A DNA stretch of 64,000 nucleotides from Maratus speciosus (GCA_963932465.1 OZ010796.1:76590974-76654973); one strand, 5' to 3'. Counted from the first letter of the stretch, positions 22,700 to 34,929 are shown. A program made the numbers and translations. Notes: generated by a model not told the origin, from the letters alone.

Positions 22700-24250
22700 G
22701 GGGGGGGGGGGGGGGGGGTCTTTAAAAGGTTTCTCAAAACCTGCATTGCCTCGATGATGATAAAATTTTGTAAGGTATGCAGAATCAGAATATAAACATC
22801 AGGTACTTATATATACAGTGAAACCTCCCTGTGTGACCACCTCCATTAAGCGACCAACTCCCTGAACGGCCATTTTTTCATGGAACGAAATTTATTCCCA
22901 TAGGCTCAATACTAATTTTACCTCTATTCAGAGACCATCTCAGTTGAACTCCCTCCATAAGCGACCAATTTTTTTAAAGAAAATGAAACAGATTTTGTAA
23001 GGTATGCAGAATCAGAATATAAACATCAGGTACTAATACATATACAGTGAAACCTCCCTGTGTGACCACCTCCATTAAGCGATCACCTCCCTGAACGACC
23101 ATTTTTTTCATGGAACGAAATTTATTCCCATAAGCTCATTACTAATTTTACCTCCATTCAGAGACCATCCCAGTTGAACTCCCTCCTTGAGCGACCAATT
23201 TTTTTTTTAAAAATGAAAGAAATTCCGTTTTTTCCAGGTCGCTTGAAGAAGGTTTTATTAAGAAAATAATTCCGGAGAGCGCATTATTCATCAGGCGGTG
23301 GTGGGGGGGGGGGGGGGGGAGGGTCTTTAAAAGGTATCTCAAAACCTGCATTGCCTCGATGATGATAAAATTTTGTAAGGTATGCAGAATCAGAATATAA
23401 ACATCAGGTACTTATATATACAGTGAAACCTCCCTGTGTGACCACCTCCATTAAGCGACCAACTCCCTGAACGGCCATTTTTTCATGGAACGAAATTTAT
23501 TCCCATAGGCTCAATACTAATTTTACCTCCATTCAGAGACCATCCCAGTTGAACTCCCTCCATAAGCGACCAATTTTTTTAAAGAAAATGAAACAGATTT
23601 TGTAAGGTATGCAGAATCAGAATATAAACATCAGGTACTAATATATATACAGTGAAACCTCCCTGTGTGACCACCTCCATTAAGCGATCACCTCCCTGAA
23701 CGACCATTTTTTTCATGGAACGAAATTTATTCCCATAAGCTCATTACTAATTTTACCTCCATTCAGAGACCATCCCAGTTGAGCGACCAATTTTTTTTAA
23801 AAAATGAAAGAAATTCCGTTTTTTCCAGGTCGCTTGAAGAAGGTTTTATTAAGAAAATAATTCCGGAGAGCGCATTATTCATCAGGCGGTGGGGGGGGGG
23901 GGGGGCTTTAAAAGGTATCTCAAAACCTGCATTGCCTCGATGATAAAATTTTGTAAGGTACGCAGAATCAGAATATAAACATCAGTTACTTACATATACA
24001 GCGAAACCTCCCTGTGTGACCACTTCCATTAAGCGACCACCTCCCTGAACGACCAGTTTTTCATGGAACGGAATTTATTCCCATAGGCTCAATACTGATT
24101 TTACCTCCATTTAGAGACCATCCCAGTTGAACTCCCTCCATGAGCGACCAATTTTTTTAAAAAGCAAATGAAACAAATTCCGTTTTTTCCAGGTTGCTTG
24201 AAGAAGGTTTTATTAAGAAAATAATTCCGGAGAGCGCATTATTCATCAAA
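22700..24250. repeat. 605-bp tandem amplification within left arm
   Basis: Pogo-like ends CAGTGAAACCTCCC occur at 22816, 23045, 23421 and 23650, and a variant at 23999. 22816 to 23421 and 23045 to 23650 are both exactly 605 bp. Each module begins with a G-run, then 'aaaacctgcattgcctcg', and ends 'ccggagagcgcattattcat'. The right arm has only one module with two such ends (26148 and 26378, inverted). Confidence 0.9.
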
Positions 24251-25904
24251 CTTCTAAACTAAGTTTAGATTATTTTTAATTCCGGTAACCTTTAAATGTT
24301 TAAACCCCTTTGTGCCTTTTTAGGCAATCAATTTAACTCTGATGACAAATTAGGAATGACAGTCGATAAACTCCCTTGCCCTATTCTGTCAGGAAACTCT
24401 CAAAGAAATAGATAAATTAATGATATAGTCATTATTTGTTTCCGTCCAAAAACATTGCATTTATTTACTGAACTTCGAAAAGAAATAAAAGTTATAAAAT
24501 ATAAAACCGTAAAATCAAAGCAAAGGTCAATGTATTCATTTTTTAAACTCTACAGTAATTAACTTATGTAATTAACTTTTGTTTTGATACTTAAAGTTTT
24601 ATATTTTTTTCCTAATGTGAAAATTAAATTTTAGTAACGTTAATTGTTACCTTTTTCCAACAATTAAAATCTAGATTTAAACAGGACCTTCATTAAAAGG
24701 CCAACTCTCGGAGCGACCCATTTTTATTGGAACGGAACGTGGTCGCTTTTTGAGAGGTTTTACTGTATACATATATATATATATATTTAGTCTCCCTTAT
24801 CCTTCTGGAGTACGGCTGTGGGTGTGTAGGGGGGGGGGATCTACAAAATCCGAATCTATTACGGTTTTAGACGATAAAATTTTGGATCAGGATAAAATCA
24901 GGATGTTTTCTAAGTATATAAACATCTAATTGGATGAGTTTCCTTTAATTTGGCCCTTTCCCTTCTACTTGGCGGGAGGGAGGGGGATTACAAAAATCTA
25001 CGATTACCTTCGTCATAAAACTTTACAAGAGTCCATTAACATTTTATATAACTTCCGCCCCGCCCCCCTCCACACACACACACTAAATTTGATAAAAAAC
25101 TTAATATAAGACCCCCAGTGATCAAATTGTCACAACGGTTTGTTCTTTTAAGGGTGTTCTCAAATCCAAAGGGGCAACTTTCTGACATAAATTTTAATTT
25201 ATTTTTGTTCGAAAATGCATGAAACTGGCTAGTGTTGTTGTTCAGAAACTATGTAATGGAGCTGTTTTTTCCATATTTTTGCAAATGCAATAGATCTTTC
25301 AGAAAATAATGTCAAAGTGGGCGTTTGGAACCGAATTTCCGAGGAAGGAAGAGTCTCAAGAGCGGGCGAAAAACGGGTTTGTCACGTGATCGAAATCCCT
25401 TATAACTCAATAGGTAATTGATTGATCTAAATGCTAAATTTCTTAAATTATTTCTAAATTTTTAAAACAGTGTAAAAAAGCATTGAAATCTAAGATGAAA
25501 ATAATTTGTAAAGTTTCTATGGGTATTTTGTCTGATGAATAAACGAAAAATGCTTTAAATACGTATTTACATAAGCTTAAAAGATTATGTTTGTTAAAAA
25601 ATAAGTACAACCAGTTTGTAAAAAGCAAATTCTTATCGGGCATAAAATGCATTCGCTTTAAATATGATATTTCAATTTAATGCTGCTATTTTATGGATTT
25701 TTTAACGCTGAATCAAAAAATTATCTTCACTTTTAACCATTATGTCAAGATTTTTCGCAAATTTAAAGGTAAATAAACTACGAAAAATCTCATACTATAA
25801 AATAGATGTAAGACTTTTTTATTCAGTTTAATTTTATTTAATTCAATAATTTATTAGATTTTTTGGCTTATACTGGGTTTCTTACAGCTAAACAGCTCGG
25901 TTGT
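24251..25904. other. Spacer of foldback-like element
   Basis: The spacer is AT-rich. A pogo-like right end (agaggttttactg with ta) lies at about 24757-24772, preceded by 'ggaacggaacgtggtcgc', so the left-arm CAGTGAAACC ends and this site may be the two ends of one ancestral element. A partial copy of the 16921 MITE lies at 25146-25432. G-rich and C-rich runs occur at 24828 and 25060. No coding sequence was recognised. Confidence 0.5.
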
Positions 25905-26716
25905 AATAATGCGCTCTCCGGAATTATTTTCTTAATAAAACCTTCTTCAAGCGACCTGGAAAAAACGGAATTTCTTTCATTTTTTAAAAAAAAATTGGTC
26001 GCTCAAGGAGGGAGTTCAACTGGGATGGTCTCTGAATGGAGGTAAAATTAGTAATGAGCTTATGAGAATAAATTTCGTTCCATGAAAAAAATGGTCGTTC
26101 AGGGAGGTGATCGCTTAATGGAGGTGGTCACACAGGGAGGTTTCACTGTATATATATTAGTACCTGATGTTTATATTCTGATTCTGCATACCTTACAAAA
26201 TCTGTTTCATTTTCTTTAAAAAAAATTGGTCGCTTATGGAGGGAGTTCAACTGGGATGGTCTCTGAATGGAGGTAAAATTAGTATTGAGCCTATGGGAAT
26301 AAATTTCATTCCATGAAAAAATGGCCGTTCAGGGAGTTGGTCGCTTAATGGAGGTGGTCACACAGGGAGGTTTCACTGTATATATAAGTACCTGATGTTT
26401 ATATTCTGATTCTGCATACCTTACAAAATTTTATCATCATCGAGGCAATGCAGGTTTTGAGATACCTTTTAAAGACACCCCCCCTCCCCCCCTCACAGCC
26501 TCTCCGTACCGAGGGAGCAAGACGCCAGATTTCAAAAAATCATCTCAATCTGGTGTTTATATTCTGAGGTTAACCCTGTGTATTATTATCAGACTTATTC
26601 AATATGTGATTTGTAAAAAGGTGCGCTTTTTTCCGGGGCGCTTTTTTCCGGGTGCGCTTTTTTCCGGGGCGCTTTTTTCCGTGCGCTTTTTTCCGGTGCG
26701 CTTTTTTCCGTGATTC

Positions 26717-29700
26717 AGTTTTCTACACCTTTCACTCTCTACTGATAATTCACATTGTAAGTTATAGAATATTTCACAATTAAAAAAAAAATGGAATGTT
26801 AAAGAAAATCTGCCTACTTTTTAGGGAATTCTTATATAAAAGAAGGAAGAAATATATATGTAATGCATGTTAAGAATTGTTATCATAGATATTTTCCTCT
26901 AATTTTTGCAATTTTCTTCTGAAAATTGCCATATAACTATATTTTACATTTAGTGAATTTTATTTCCACTTTCATTTTCGATTTCATAAAAAATGAAAAC
27001 ACAATATTTCTATATAAATTATTGTAGAATAATATTTTTCTGATATTTTATTTTCCTTACTAAAGCTGTGTATTTAAAAAATATATTGTTTCTTTGTTTT
27101 GAAGAAGAAAGTCTGATTCCTTGGAAACGCGTTACTCTTTTTCTGCTGTATACATATATAATATATACAGTTTTCTACTGTCTTTCTACTGATGATTCAT
27201 ATTGTAAGTTATAGAATATTAAAAAAAATGGAATTTTAAAGGAAATCCGCCTATTTTTAGGGAATTCTTAGATAAAAAAGAAAGAAATATATATGTGATG
27301 CATGTTTAGAGTTGTTATCAAAAATCTTTTCCTCTAATTTTGCAATTTTCTTCTGAAAATTGCCTTATAAATATATTTTACATTTGACGAATTTTGTTTC
27401 CACTTTGACTTTAAATTTCATAAAAAATGAAAACACAATATTTCTATATAATTTATATAGAATAATATTTTCTGATATTTTATTTTCCTTACTAAAGCTG
27501 TGTATTTAAAAAATATATATTGTTTCTTTGGTTTGAAGAAGAATGTCTGATTCCTTGGAAACGCGTTAATCTTTCTCTGTATACAGATAGCATATATAGT
27601 TTTCTACATTTTTCACTCTCTACTGATAATTCACATTGTAAGTTATAGAATATTTCACAAATAAAAAAAAAATGGAATTTCAAAGAAAATTGCCTACTTT
27701 TTAGGGAATTCTTATATAAAAAGGAAGAAATATATATGTGATGCATGTTAAGAGTTGTTATCATAGATATTTTCCTCTAATTTTTGCAATTTTCTTCTGA
27801 AAATTGCCTGATAACTATATTTTACATTTAGAGAATTTGATTTCCACTTTGATTTTCGATTTCATAAAAAATGAAAACAAAATATTTCTATATAATTTAT
27901 TGTAGAATAATATTTTTCTGATATTGTATTTCCCTTACTAAAGCTGTGTATTTAAAAAAAATATATTGTTTCTTTGTTTTGAAGAAGAAAGTCTGATTCC
28001 TTGGAAACGCGTTACTCTTTTTCTGCTGTATACAGAAATAATATATATAGTTTTCTATACATTTCACTTTCTACTGATGATTCATATTGTAAGTTATAGA
28101 ATATTTTTAAAAAATGGAATTTTAAAGGAAATACGCTATTTTGGGGGGAATTCTTAGATAAAAAAGAAAGAAATATATATGTGATGCATGTTTAGAGTTG
28201 TTATCAAAAATCTTTTCCTCTAATTTTGCAAGTTTCTTATGAAAATTGCCTTATAAATATATTTTACATTTAACGAATTTTGTTTCCACTTTGTTTTTAA
28301 ATTTCATAAAAAATGAAAACACAATATTTCTATATAATTTATATAGAATAATATTTTCTGATATTTTATTTTCCTTACTAAAGCTGTGTATTTAAAAAAA
28401 TATATTGTTTCTTTGGTTTGAAGAAGAATGTCTGATTCCTTGGAAACGCGTTAATCTTTCGCTGTATACCGATAGCATATATAGTTTTCTACGCCTTTCA
28501 CTCTGTACTGATAAGTCACATTGTAAGTTATAGAATATTTCGCAAATTAAAAAAAAAAAAAAAAAAAAAATGGAATTTCAAAGAAAATCTGCCTACTTTT
28601 TGGGGAATTCTTATATAAAAAAGAAGAAATATATATGTGACCCATATTTAGAGTTGTTATCATACATATTTTCCTCTAAGTTTTGCAATTTTCTTCTGAA
28701 AATTGCCTTATAACTGTATTTTACATTTAGTGAATTTTATTTCCACTTTGATTTTCAATTTCATAAAAAATGAAAACCGAAAGTTTCTATATAATGTATT
28801 GTAGATAATATTTTCTGATATTGTATTTTCCTTACTAAAGCAGCGTATTTAGAAAAAAATATTGTTTCTTAAGTTTGAAGAAGAAAGTCTGATTCCTTGG
28901 AAACGCGTTACTCTTTCTCCGCTGTATACAAATAACATATATAAAATTACTATACCTTTCACTTTCTGTTGTTGGCTCATATTGTAAGTAATAGAATATT
29001 TCACAAATTTAAAAATAAAAAAATGGAATTTCAAAGGAAATCTGCCAACCTTTTAGGGAATTCTTAGATAAAAAAGTAAAAAATATATATGATGCAATTT
29101 AAAAATTATTCTGTTTAGCGTTGTTATCATAGATCTTTTCCTCTATTTTTTGCAATTTTCTTCTGAAATTTTCCTTATAAATATATTTTACATTTAGTGA
29201 ATTGTTTATCACTTTGATTTTCAATTTCATAAAAAATGAAAACAGAAAATTTCTGTAGAATTTGCTGCAGAATAATATTTTCTGATATTGTATTTTTCTT
29301 ACTAAAGCTGAGTATTAAAAATATATATATATATTGTTTCTTTGTTTTGAAGAATAAAGTCTGATTCCTTGTAAACGCGTTACTCTTTTTCTGCTGTATA
29401 CAGATATAATATATATAGTTTTCTATACATTTCACTTTCTACTGTTGATTCATATTGTAAGTTATAGAATATATAATAAAAAAAAAAGAAAAATGGAATT
29501 TTAAAGGAAATCCGCCTATTTTTAGGGAATTCTTGGATAAGAAAGAAAGAAATATATATGTGATGCATGTTTAGAGTTGTTATCAAAAATCTTTTCCTCT
29601 AATTTTGCAATTTTCTTCTTATAAATATATTTTACATTTAATGAATTTTATTTCCACTTTGATTTTAAATTTCATAAAAAGTGAAGACACAATATTTCTA

Positions 29701-29915
29701 TATAATTTATTGTAGAATAAAATTTTCTGATATTTTATTTTCCTTACTAAAGTTGTGTACTTAAAAAATATATTGTTTCTTTGGTTTGAAGAAGAAAGTC
29801 TGATTCCTTGGAAACGCGTTACTCTTTCTCTGTATACTGATAACATACATAGTTTTCTACACCATTCACTCTCTACTGATAATTCACATTGTAAGTTATA
29901 GAATATTTCTCAATA
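26717..29915. repeat. ~445-bp satellite, right block (about 7 units)
   Basis: The anchor ggaaacgcg (one copy gtaaacgcg) falls at 27123, 27557, 28003, 28442, 28899, 29371 and 29810. Spacing is 434, 446, 439, 457, 472 and 439 bp. Units differ by small indels in A-runs and TA-runs. Alternate units look more alike (27123 with 28003, 27557 with 28442), hinting at a two-unit higher-order repeat. Short frames repeating from unit to unit are by-products of the repeat. Confidence 0.9.
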
Positions 29916-31825
29916 ATATACACATATAACACATAATATAGAACATTTCAATTCTCCCTCTTTGCTGTGACGATAACATTTTCATATTCAGATATCAGCC
30001 AATATTTCTTTATTCGACTAATTAATTTACAGATTAAATTATAGTACTATTCGTAAATAGGGGTCTTACTGATAGTTAAAAACAAAGACCCTATTTGAAA
30101 CATGGATTCCATTGGAAATCACTTTATTATTTGATATTGTATTGTTTACAGATTCCTTATATATAAATTTCTAAATTTTTCTTCGTTTGAAATTTCTTTT
30201 TTTTATTTTAATTTAAATCGCTTTAATAATACTAACAATAATACTTACGGAAATCAATTTTGAATTATTTAATTATCGGAAAATTCAACGCCCTTTTAAA
30301 TAATGTATTTTTTTTTATTACCATACAATGTTAGCTATTCTGCCTGTAAGAAACCTTTATTTTTATAATATAACTTTCAAGAAAACAAATGCTGTTAAAA
30401 CATTCAATGGACATTCATCAATTTTTCTAATTATTTTTTTTAAAGACCGCTCAATTACTACTAATATATAATGTTTTATTTAATGACACTTACTTCACAG
30501 AAAAAGACCATTTTTATCACATTATACCTGTTAAACCTTATCTACAAGCCTAAACCTTTCGACTGATAAACAAATTCCTTTTAGGGAAAAGAAGTTCCCC
30601 AAGACCACTACTGGCAAATGATTATCAGATGTTAAAAATGAATGCGGCTTTGCTCTCATCGTCTCATCACCTGCGGTGAGTAATCATTAAGAAAGGGGGT
30701 GGAAATAGTCCGAATTCTCCCGTAGTCAAAGGATATTTTAGAAATTAGTTTCCGGTAAGCTAAACGTTAATAGTACTGAATAGCCAACGTCCGGTTCTTT
30801 ATTTTCTTTTTTTTCTTCTTCTGTTCCTTTTCAAAAAGGGCCATAAAAATGCGACCAAAAATGATTGCGATGGGATAAAAGTTGCGGTTTTTTTTTCTAA
30901 TCTTGATTCGGTATCAGGTCGAAACTAGGGGAAGGGGCAGAGGAGGCACGCACCCCAGGCGCCTGCGGAAGGCAAAGCTCCAAATAAAAATTTTGCTTGT
31001 CGGTTTTCTCACGTCTATGTTTACTGTTTAGCATGATTGTTAAAATTGTCCTTTCTGGGGTACATCAAAGAATAGAAAAATCCAAGAATGATATGGGATA
31101 AGGATCCTGTATAAAGCGGAATTTTTTTTTCAGTTCCTTTCGATTCCGTTTTCAAGGTTTTAATGAATCAATATTTGAGATAACTGATTACGTAGTTCAG
31201 CTTTGCGTATTTTATGATTACTTATTTTAAATTTTAAAATAAATCGGATATTAGAAACAGTAAAATTCTCTTTGAAAAAAGCTTAGAGGAAGTGTCTGTA
31301 GTGGCAAAATGCCTGTTTGCCCCGGGTGTAAAAAAGGCTAGTTTCGGCCCTGTCTTTATAGTATTATTGCTCTTTAATTAATTCTTTTAAAATTCATCAT
31401 ATTTTAACTAATAAAATATTTCTTAGGTGTGCAGTCCGAAATCTGGGGGTTCATTACCCCCCCTGGACTCCCCTTCCTGCGCCCAAGCCCATGTAACACA
31501 CATGTGTGTGTGCATAAATTATCACAAATATGATACATGTGTGTGTATCAAAAATGAAATGCTGGCAATATTTTTCATATTCCGAGAGAAGAAAAAAAAA
31601 GTTCTTAACTGTACAGTAAAGAAAAAATAATCTATGATCACATTTCTTACACATTTTATTTCTCATGTTGTAATTTGAATATATACTCATTGATACTCAA
31701 AAACGTATTTATTTTCATCTGAAACATAGTTGTGCTCAAACTTTTTTGTGAAAATCCAAACAACCCGACTTTGAAAATAAACCAACTATAGAAAGAAAAT
31801 TAAAATCATTAAGACCGAAAACAGA
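29916..31825. other. Spacer, no gene seen
   Basis: AT-rich to 30560, then mixed composition (30560-31000) without open frames. Phrases 'ccccaggcgcctgcggaagg' (about 30951) and 'tttgccccgggtgtaaaaaa' (about 31317) look like transposon fragments. A short alternating ca/tg patch is at 31495-31545. Confidence 0.4.
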
Positions 31826-32050
31826 CGGTAGCCGATATGTTCTTCTCTGAAAGCTGGTAGACGGAAGGTGCTGGGTTCGAACCCAATCGCGCCCGTTGGC
31901 CTAATCGTTCGGAGTTTTCCGTGGTCTTCGAACTTTGGATTTCCTTGCGTAAATACGGGTTAGATTCCCTTAGAAAGACGCCCCCGGAGGTCACCCCCCT
32001 TTCCGGCTCATATCCCCGTGTAGATAATCGGCCGTCGTAAATAACACGAA
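31826..32050 (+). repeat. tRNA-derived SINE-like repeat
   Basis: A B-box-like sequence gggttcgaaccc at 31873-31884 is preceded about 45 bp upstream by an A-box-like 'tagccgatatg' (31829), the internal RNA polymerase III promoter arrangement of tRNA-derived SINEs. The body has 'gtaaatacgggttagattcc' and ends 'cggccgtcgtaaataaca'. This general style resembles arachnid SINEs that I know. The cloverleaf is not intact, so it is not a working tRNA gene. No poly-A tail or target duplication was confirmed. Confidence 0.55.
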
Positions 32051-32099
32051 CACCACCGAAAACAGAAATTTATGGGCAACCTGATCCGATGAATTCTAT

Positions 32100-32150
32100 T
32101 CAATGATCCCGAGGTGTCCACTATACAAAGGTTTTACTATACTTGAATAT
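32100..32150 (-). mobile_element. Tigger/pogo-like end
   Basis: 'cgaggtgtccactatac' followed by 'aaaggttttactata' is the reverse complement of the end at 3430 and 17447. It is an isolated terminal fragment. Confidence 0.5.
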
Positions 32151-32534
32151 TAAAGAATGAATTTTATGAATATTTGAATAGTAAAGACTTGTTTTTTTTT
32201 TCTATAAAAAACATAAAATTGTATTAACGACATAAATGCAGATTACTTTTCATAATTGGATTAAAACATAGTTTACTTTCCTTTCATTTCGAGCTCGGGT
32301 AGTGTTGCGAGTGGAGCTTATTCTTTTCGTCGGGTTCGGTTCGGGTTTTGGGTTGAATTCAAATGGAATTTCGGATTTGGTTCGAGCTGTACCTGACCCG
32401 CGCATGACTATCTCTATACATATGAAAAAAATAGTAAACGTTATTCGTCGTAAGTGACGCAAAAATGTTAAACACCAAGAAAACCAAGAATGTGAAGTTT
32501 TCGGCACGCTTTACACTCTGAGCACCCCATGGAA

Positions 32535-32652
32535 GACAATTAGGTAGCTTTCTTTACAAAAAGCTACCTATTGCAGCCGTTCGGAGGAAAGCGATTTCAA
32601 AAAATTTTGGTATATTTTCATGACCCCCAGACCCCGATACCCGATAAGTCCA
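32535..32652 (-). repeat. Dispersed repeat copy, inverted partner of 9638
   Basis: 'taggtagctttctttacaa', 'attgcagccgttcggagga' and 'ccccagaccccgatac' are the reverse complement of 9638-9762. It directly abuts the composite hAT-like repeat. Confidence 0.75.
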
Positions 32653-33410
32653 GTTCGGCCTGGTCCGAGCTTCCAGCGAAAGCAAGAACCAGACACGATC
32701 CAGAAAACTAATGATCAGACTCGACCCGTCCGAGTTTGTGTAGACCTCTGAATTGCATTTGAATGGAAAAAACGTGTTCTTAACGGTTGGAAAAAATTTA
32801 AATAAAATATGAAAAAAATTGAGCTTGAGTTGGAAATTTCGTTCAAACTCACGGATTTTTTTAACTTTCGTTCAGCTCACGTTCGTTTATCAAAAATTGA
32901 ATCAAGTTCAACTCAAAGTTCACAGAAAGTGAACTAAGTTCGTGAACTTTCGTTCAGTGAACGCGTTCATACCCAACACTGGTTGGAACCGGGGCTGAAA
33001 ACTTCTGCCTGTTCAGACCTCAAAAAGAATGTAGCCCAGCCCCGAATTGGGCCGGAAAATAAATCCAGTCCTGGCCCGAACGTCTAGAAAAAAGTAATCC
33101 CCAAACCAAGCTCGGACCGAGTGTCGGGAAAAACAAAATGGTGCCGGGCCCATGAAGACCCTTACATCGAAAAACCAAAAGATTAGTTCACAAAATTTTG
33201 TAAATTTAGACGATAAAGTATATATTTAAAAAAAAAGAAAAGAAAAAAAAATGAGTACTTTCATAGATGAGTTCTAGTTGAGCGAATTCGTTTGAAAAAA
33301 ATTGAATTTGAACACGTGAACTTGACTCATTTTTGAGAAATTGAATTCGAGTTTGAATTAGTTCGTTTTTTTTTTTTTTTTTTTTTGTGAGCGTGCCCAA
33401 CACTGTCTAT
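32653..33410. mobile_element. Composite hAT-like repeat, most complete copy
   Basis: The order is a GGGCC-like fragment (32653-32760, matching 10240), an arm ending 'ccaacactgg' (32760-32990, matching 10320-10556), then a GGGCC-rich part and a gttca-rich arm ending 'gtgcccaacactg' (32990-33410, inverted match of 12762-13330). Two CCAACACTG termini in the same direction suggest two related elements arranged head to tail. No transposase. Long A and T runs at 33229-33251 and 33367-33386. Confidence 0.6.
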
Positions 33411-33515
33411 TTCCAAATATGAAAAATGAAAAAGAAGGAATTTTTAAATTGTTAAATTTCTTAAAAAAAGTTATTGCTATATTGAGAATTTAACACTTTT
33501 TATGATCTATTATCA

Positions 33516-33878
33516 CTATGCTTTATTCAAAAATGAATCTAAAAATATAATATGAGTTATAGTTACAAAATAATTCTTTTTGGTACCGAGTCCTTTTAAA
33601 ATAATCTTTCCCAGATTCGCGCAATTAATCAAATAACCAGCAGTATATTTAGTACCAAAAAGTACATTTAGTTCATCTCTCAATCGATAGATGGCGCTGT
33701 AAATTCTCAAGGTCATCTGAAGGCACTCATCACTCATCGCTATATAATTAACAATTCCAAATTTCAGTATGGCGGCCTCAAATTTAGCTTTAGCGTTCTT
33801 CCCTCCCAGCGTAAAGCTTGGGAAATCAGAAATGTTTACATTACGAGTAAGAAAAATATAATAATAATTGTTTATCAA
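33516..33878 (-). other. 120-codon open frame of unknown nature
   Basis: The frame encodes a mixed-composition peptide (it contains FPSFTLGGKNAKAKFEAA and CLQMTLRIYSAIYRLRDE). The DNA is less AT-rich than its neighbours. No domain was recognised, no splice context is clear and there is no second copy in the window. It could be a decayed transposon piece. I do not claim a gene. Confidence 0.15.
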
Positions 33879-33879
33879 A

Positions 33880-34840
33880 TGTTTACATAAATGAGTTAAT
33901 ATATTTTTATTGGACGTGCGAGAAACGAGGTAATTATAGTAAATGTGATACAGATTAAGTTTTTAAAAATGGTTGTTTATAAATGTTTATAGAAATGAGT
34001 TATATGAATTTATTTTATTATAATATATTTTTATTGGATTTGCAATAAAACGTGCCAGTGTAAGTAAATAAGAGCATAGATAACCTTTTTTTTTTTAAGT
34101 TGTTTTTAAATGTTTATAGAAATGAGTTATAGGAATTTATTTTATTACAATATATTTTTATTGGATTTACAATAAAATGTGGCAGTTTAAGTAAATAAGA
34201 GCATAGATAACCTTTTTTTTTAAGTTGTTTTTAAATGTTTATAGAAATGAGTTATAGGAATTTATTTTATTACAATATATTTTTATTGGATTTACAATAA
34301 AATGTGGCAGTTTAAGTAAATGAGAGCATACATAACTTTAAAAAAAAAGCTGTTTATAATTGATTATACAAATGAGTTATGTGAATTTATTTTATTATAA
34401 TATATTTTTATTGGATATACAATAAAATGTGGCAATTTAAATAAATAAGAGAACATATAATGTTTTTTTTTTTAATAAGTTGTTTATAAATGTTTATAGA
34501 AATTTGTAATATGAGTTTATTTTATCATTTTTATTGGATGTTCAATAAAAAGTGGCGATTTAAGTAAATAAGAGCATACATAATTTTTTTTTTTTAAATA
34601 AGTAGTTTATAAATGTTCATAAAAATTTTGTAATATGAGTTTATCATTTTTATTGGATGTTCAATAAAGCGTGCCGATTTAAGTAAATGAGAGCATACAC
34701 AACGTTTTTAAAAAATGAGTTGTTTATGAAATGTTTATAGAAATTAGTAATATGAGTTTCATTCTAATATATTTTTCCTGGGTGTGCTATAATACGTGTA
34801 GTGATTTAAGTAAGTGCATACATAACGTTTTTTTAAATTA
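33880..34840. repeat. Tandem array, ~124-bp unit, about 8 copies
   Basis: The phrase tattgga is at 33908, 34032, 34159, 34284, 34409, 34532 and 34651, with a diverged copy near 34776. Spacing is 124, 127, 125, 125, 123 and 119 bp. Each unit has 'tgtttatagaaatgagtta', 'tttattttatta', 'tttttattgga', 'caataaa', 'aagtaaataagagcata' and an A/T run. The middle units are most alike and the outer ones diverged, the usual pattern of an array evolving by unequal exchange. Confidence 0.92.
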
Positions 34841-34929
34841 AATTTTAAAAAACTAAGTTATTTATTAAGAATATAGGTCTGTTTTTATTTTATTAAAAAG
34901 CTAGTTAAATGCAGAAACTACTTTTAAGT

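Larger units (their letters stand above)
22505..26716. mobile_element. Foldback-like element, 4.2 kb, inserted in satellite
   Basis: The element interrupts the ~445-bp satellite and is flanked by agttttcta on both sides (22496-22504 and 26717-26725), a 9-bp duplication. Its two arms are inverted. Left 22511-23285 and right 25905-26710 match through repeated CGGAAAAAAGCGC units at the tips (four on the left, six on the right), then 'taagtctgataataat', 'ctggcgtcttgctccctcgg', a G-run, 'aaaacctgcattgcctcg' and pogo-like ends. The left arm has been amplified in tandem (605-bp period). A spacer of about 1.65 kb separates the arms. The outermost 6 bp differ between the ends. No transposase is encoded. 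A 9-bp duplication with long inverted arms is reminiscent of Mutator-like or foldback elements, but that is inference. Confidence 0.8.

Noticed and set aside
27492..29846. Series of similar short frames (for example repeating FLCFEEESLIPWKRVTL on the plus strand)
   Set aside because: They recur only because the satellite unit recurs; frames shift and break with each indel, so there is no selection for a protein.
31860..31895. Possible tRNA gene
   Set aside because: Only the T-arm-like B box is intact; acceptor, D and anticodon stems cannot be folded, so a SINE head is more likely.
33880..34840. Regularly spaced repeats as a CRISPR array
   Set aside because: The whole ~124-bp unit is repeated, with no unique spacers, and the genome is clearly eukaryotic.
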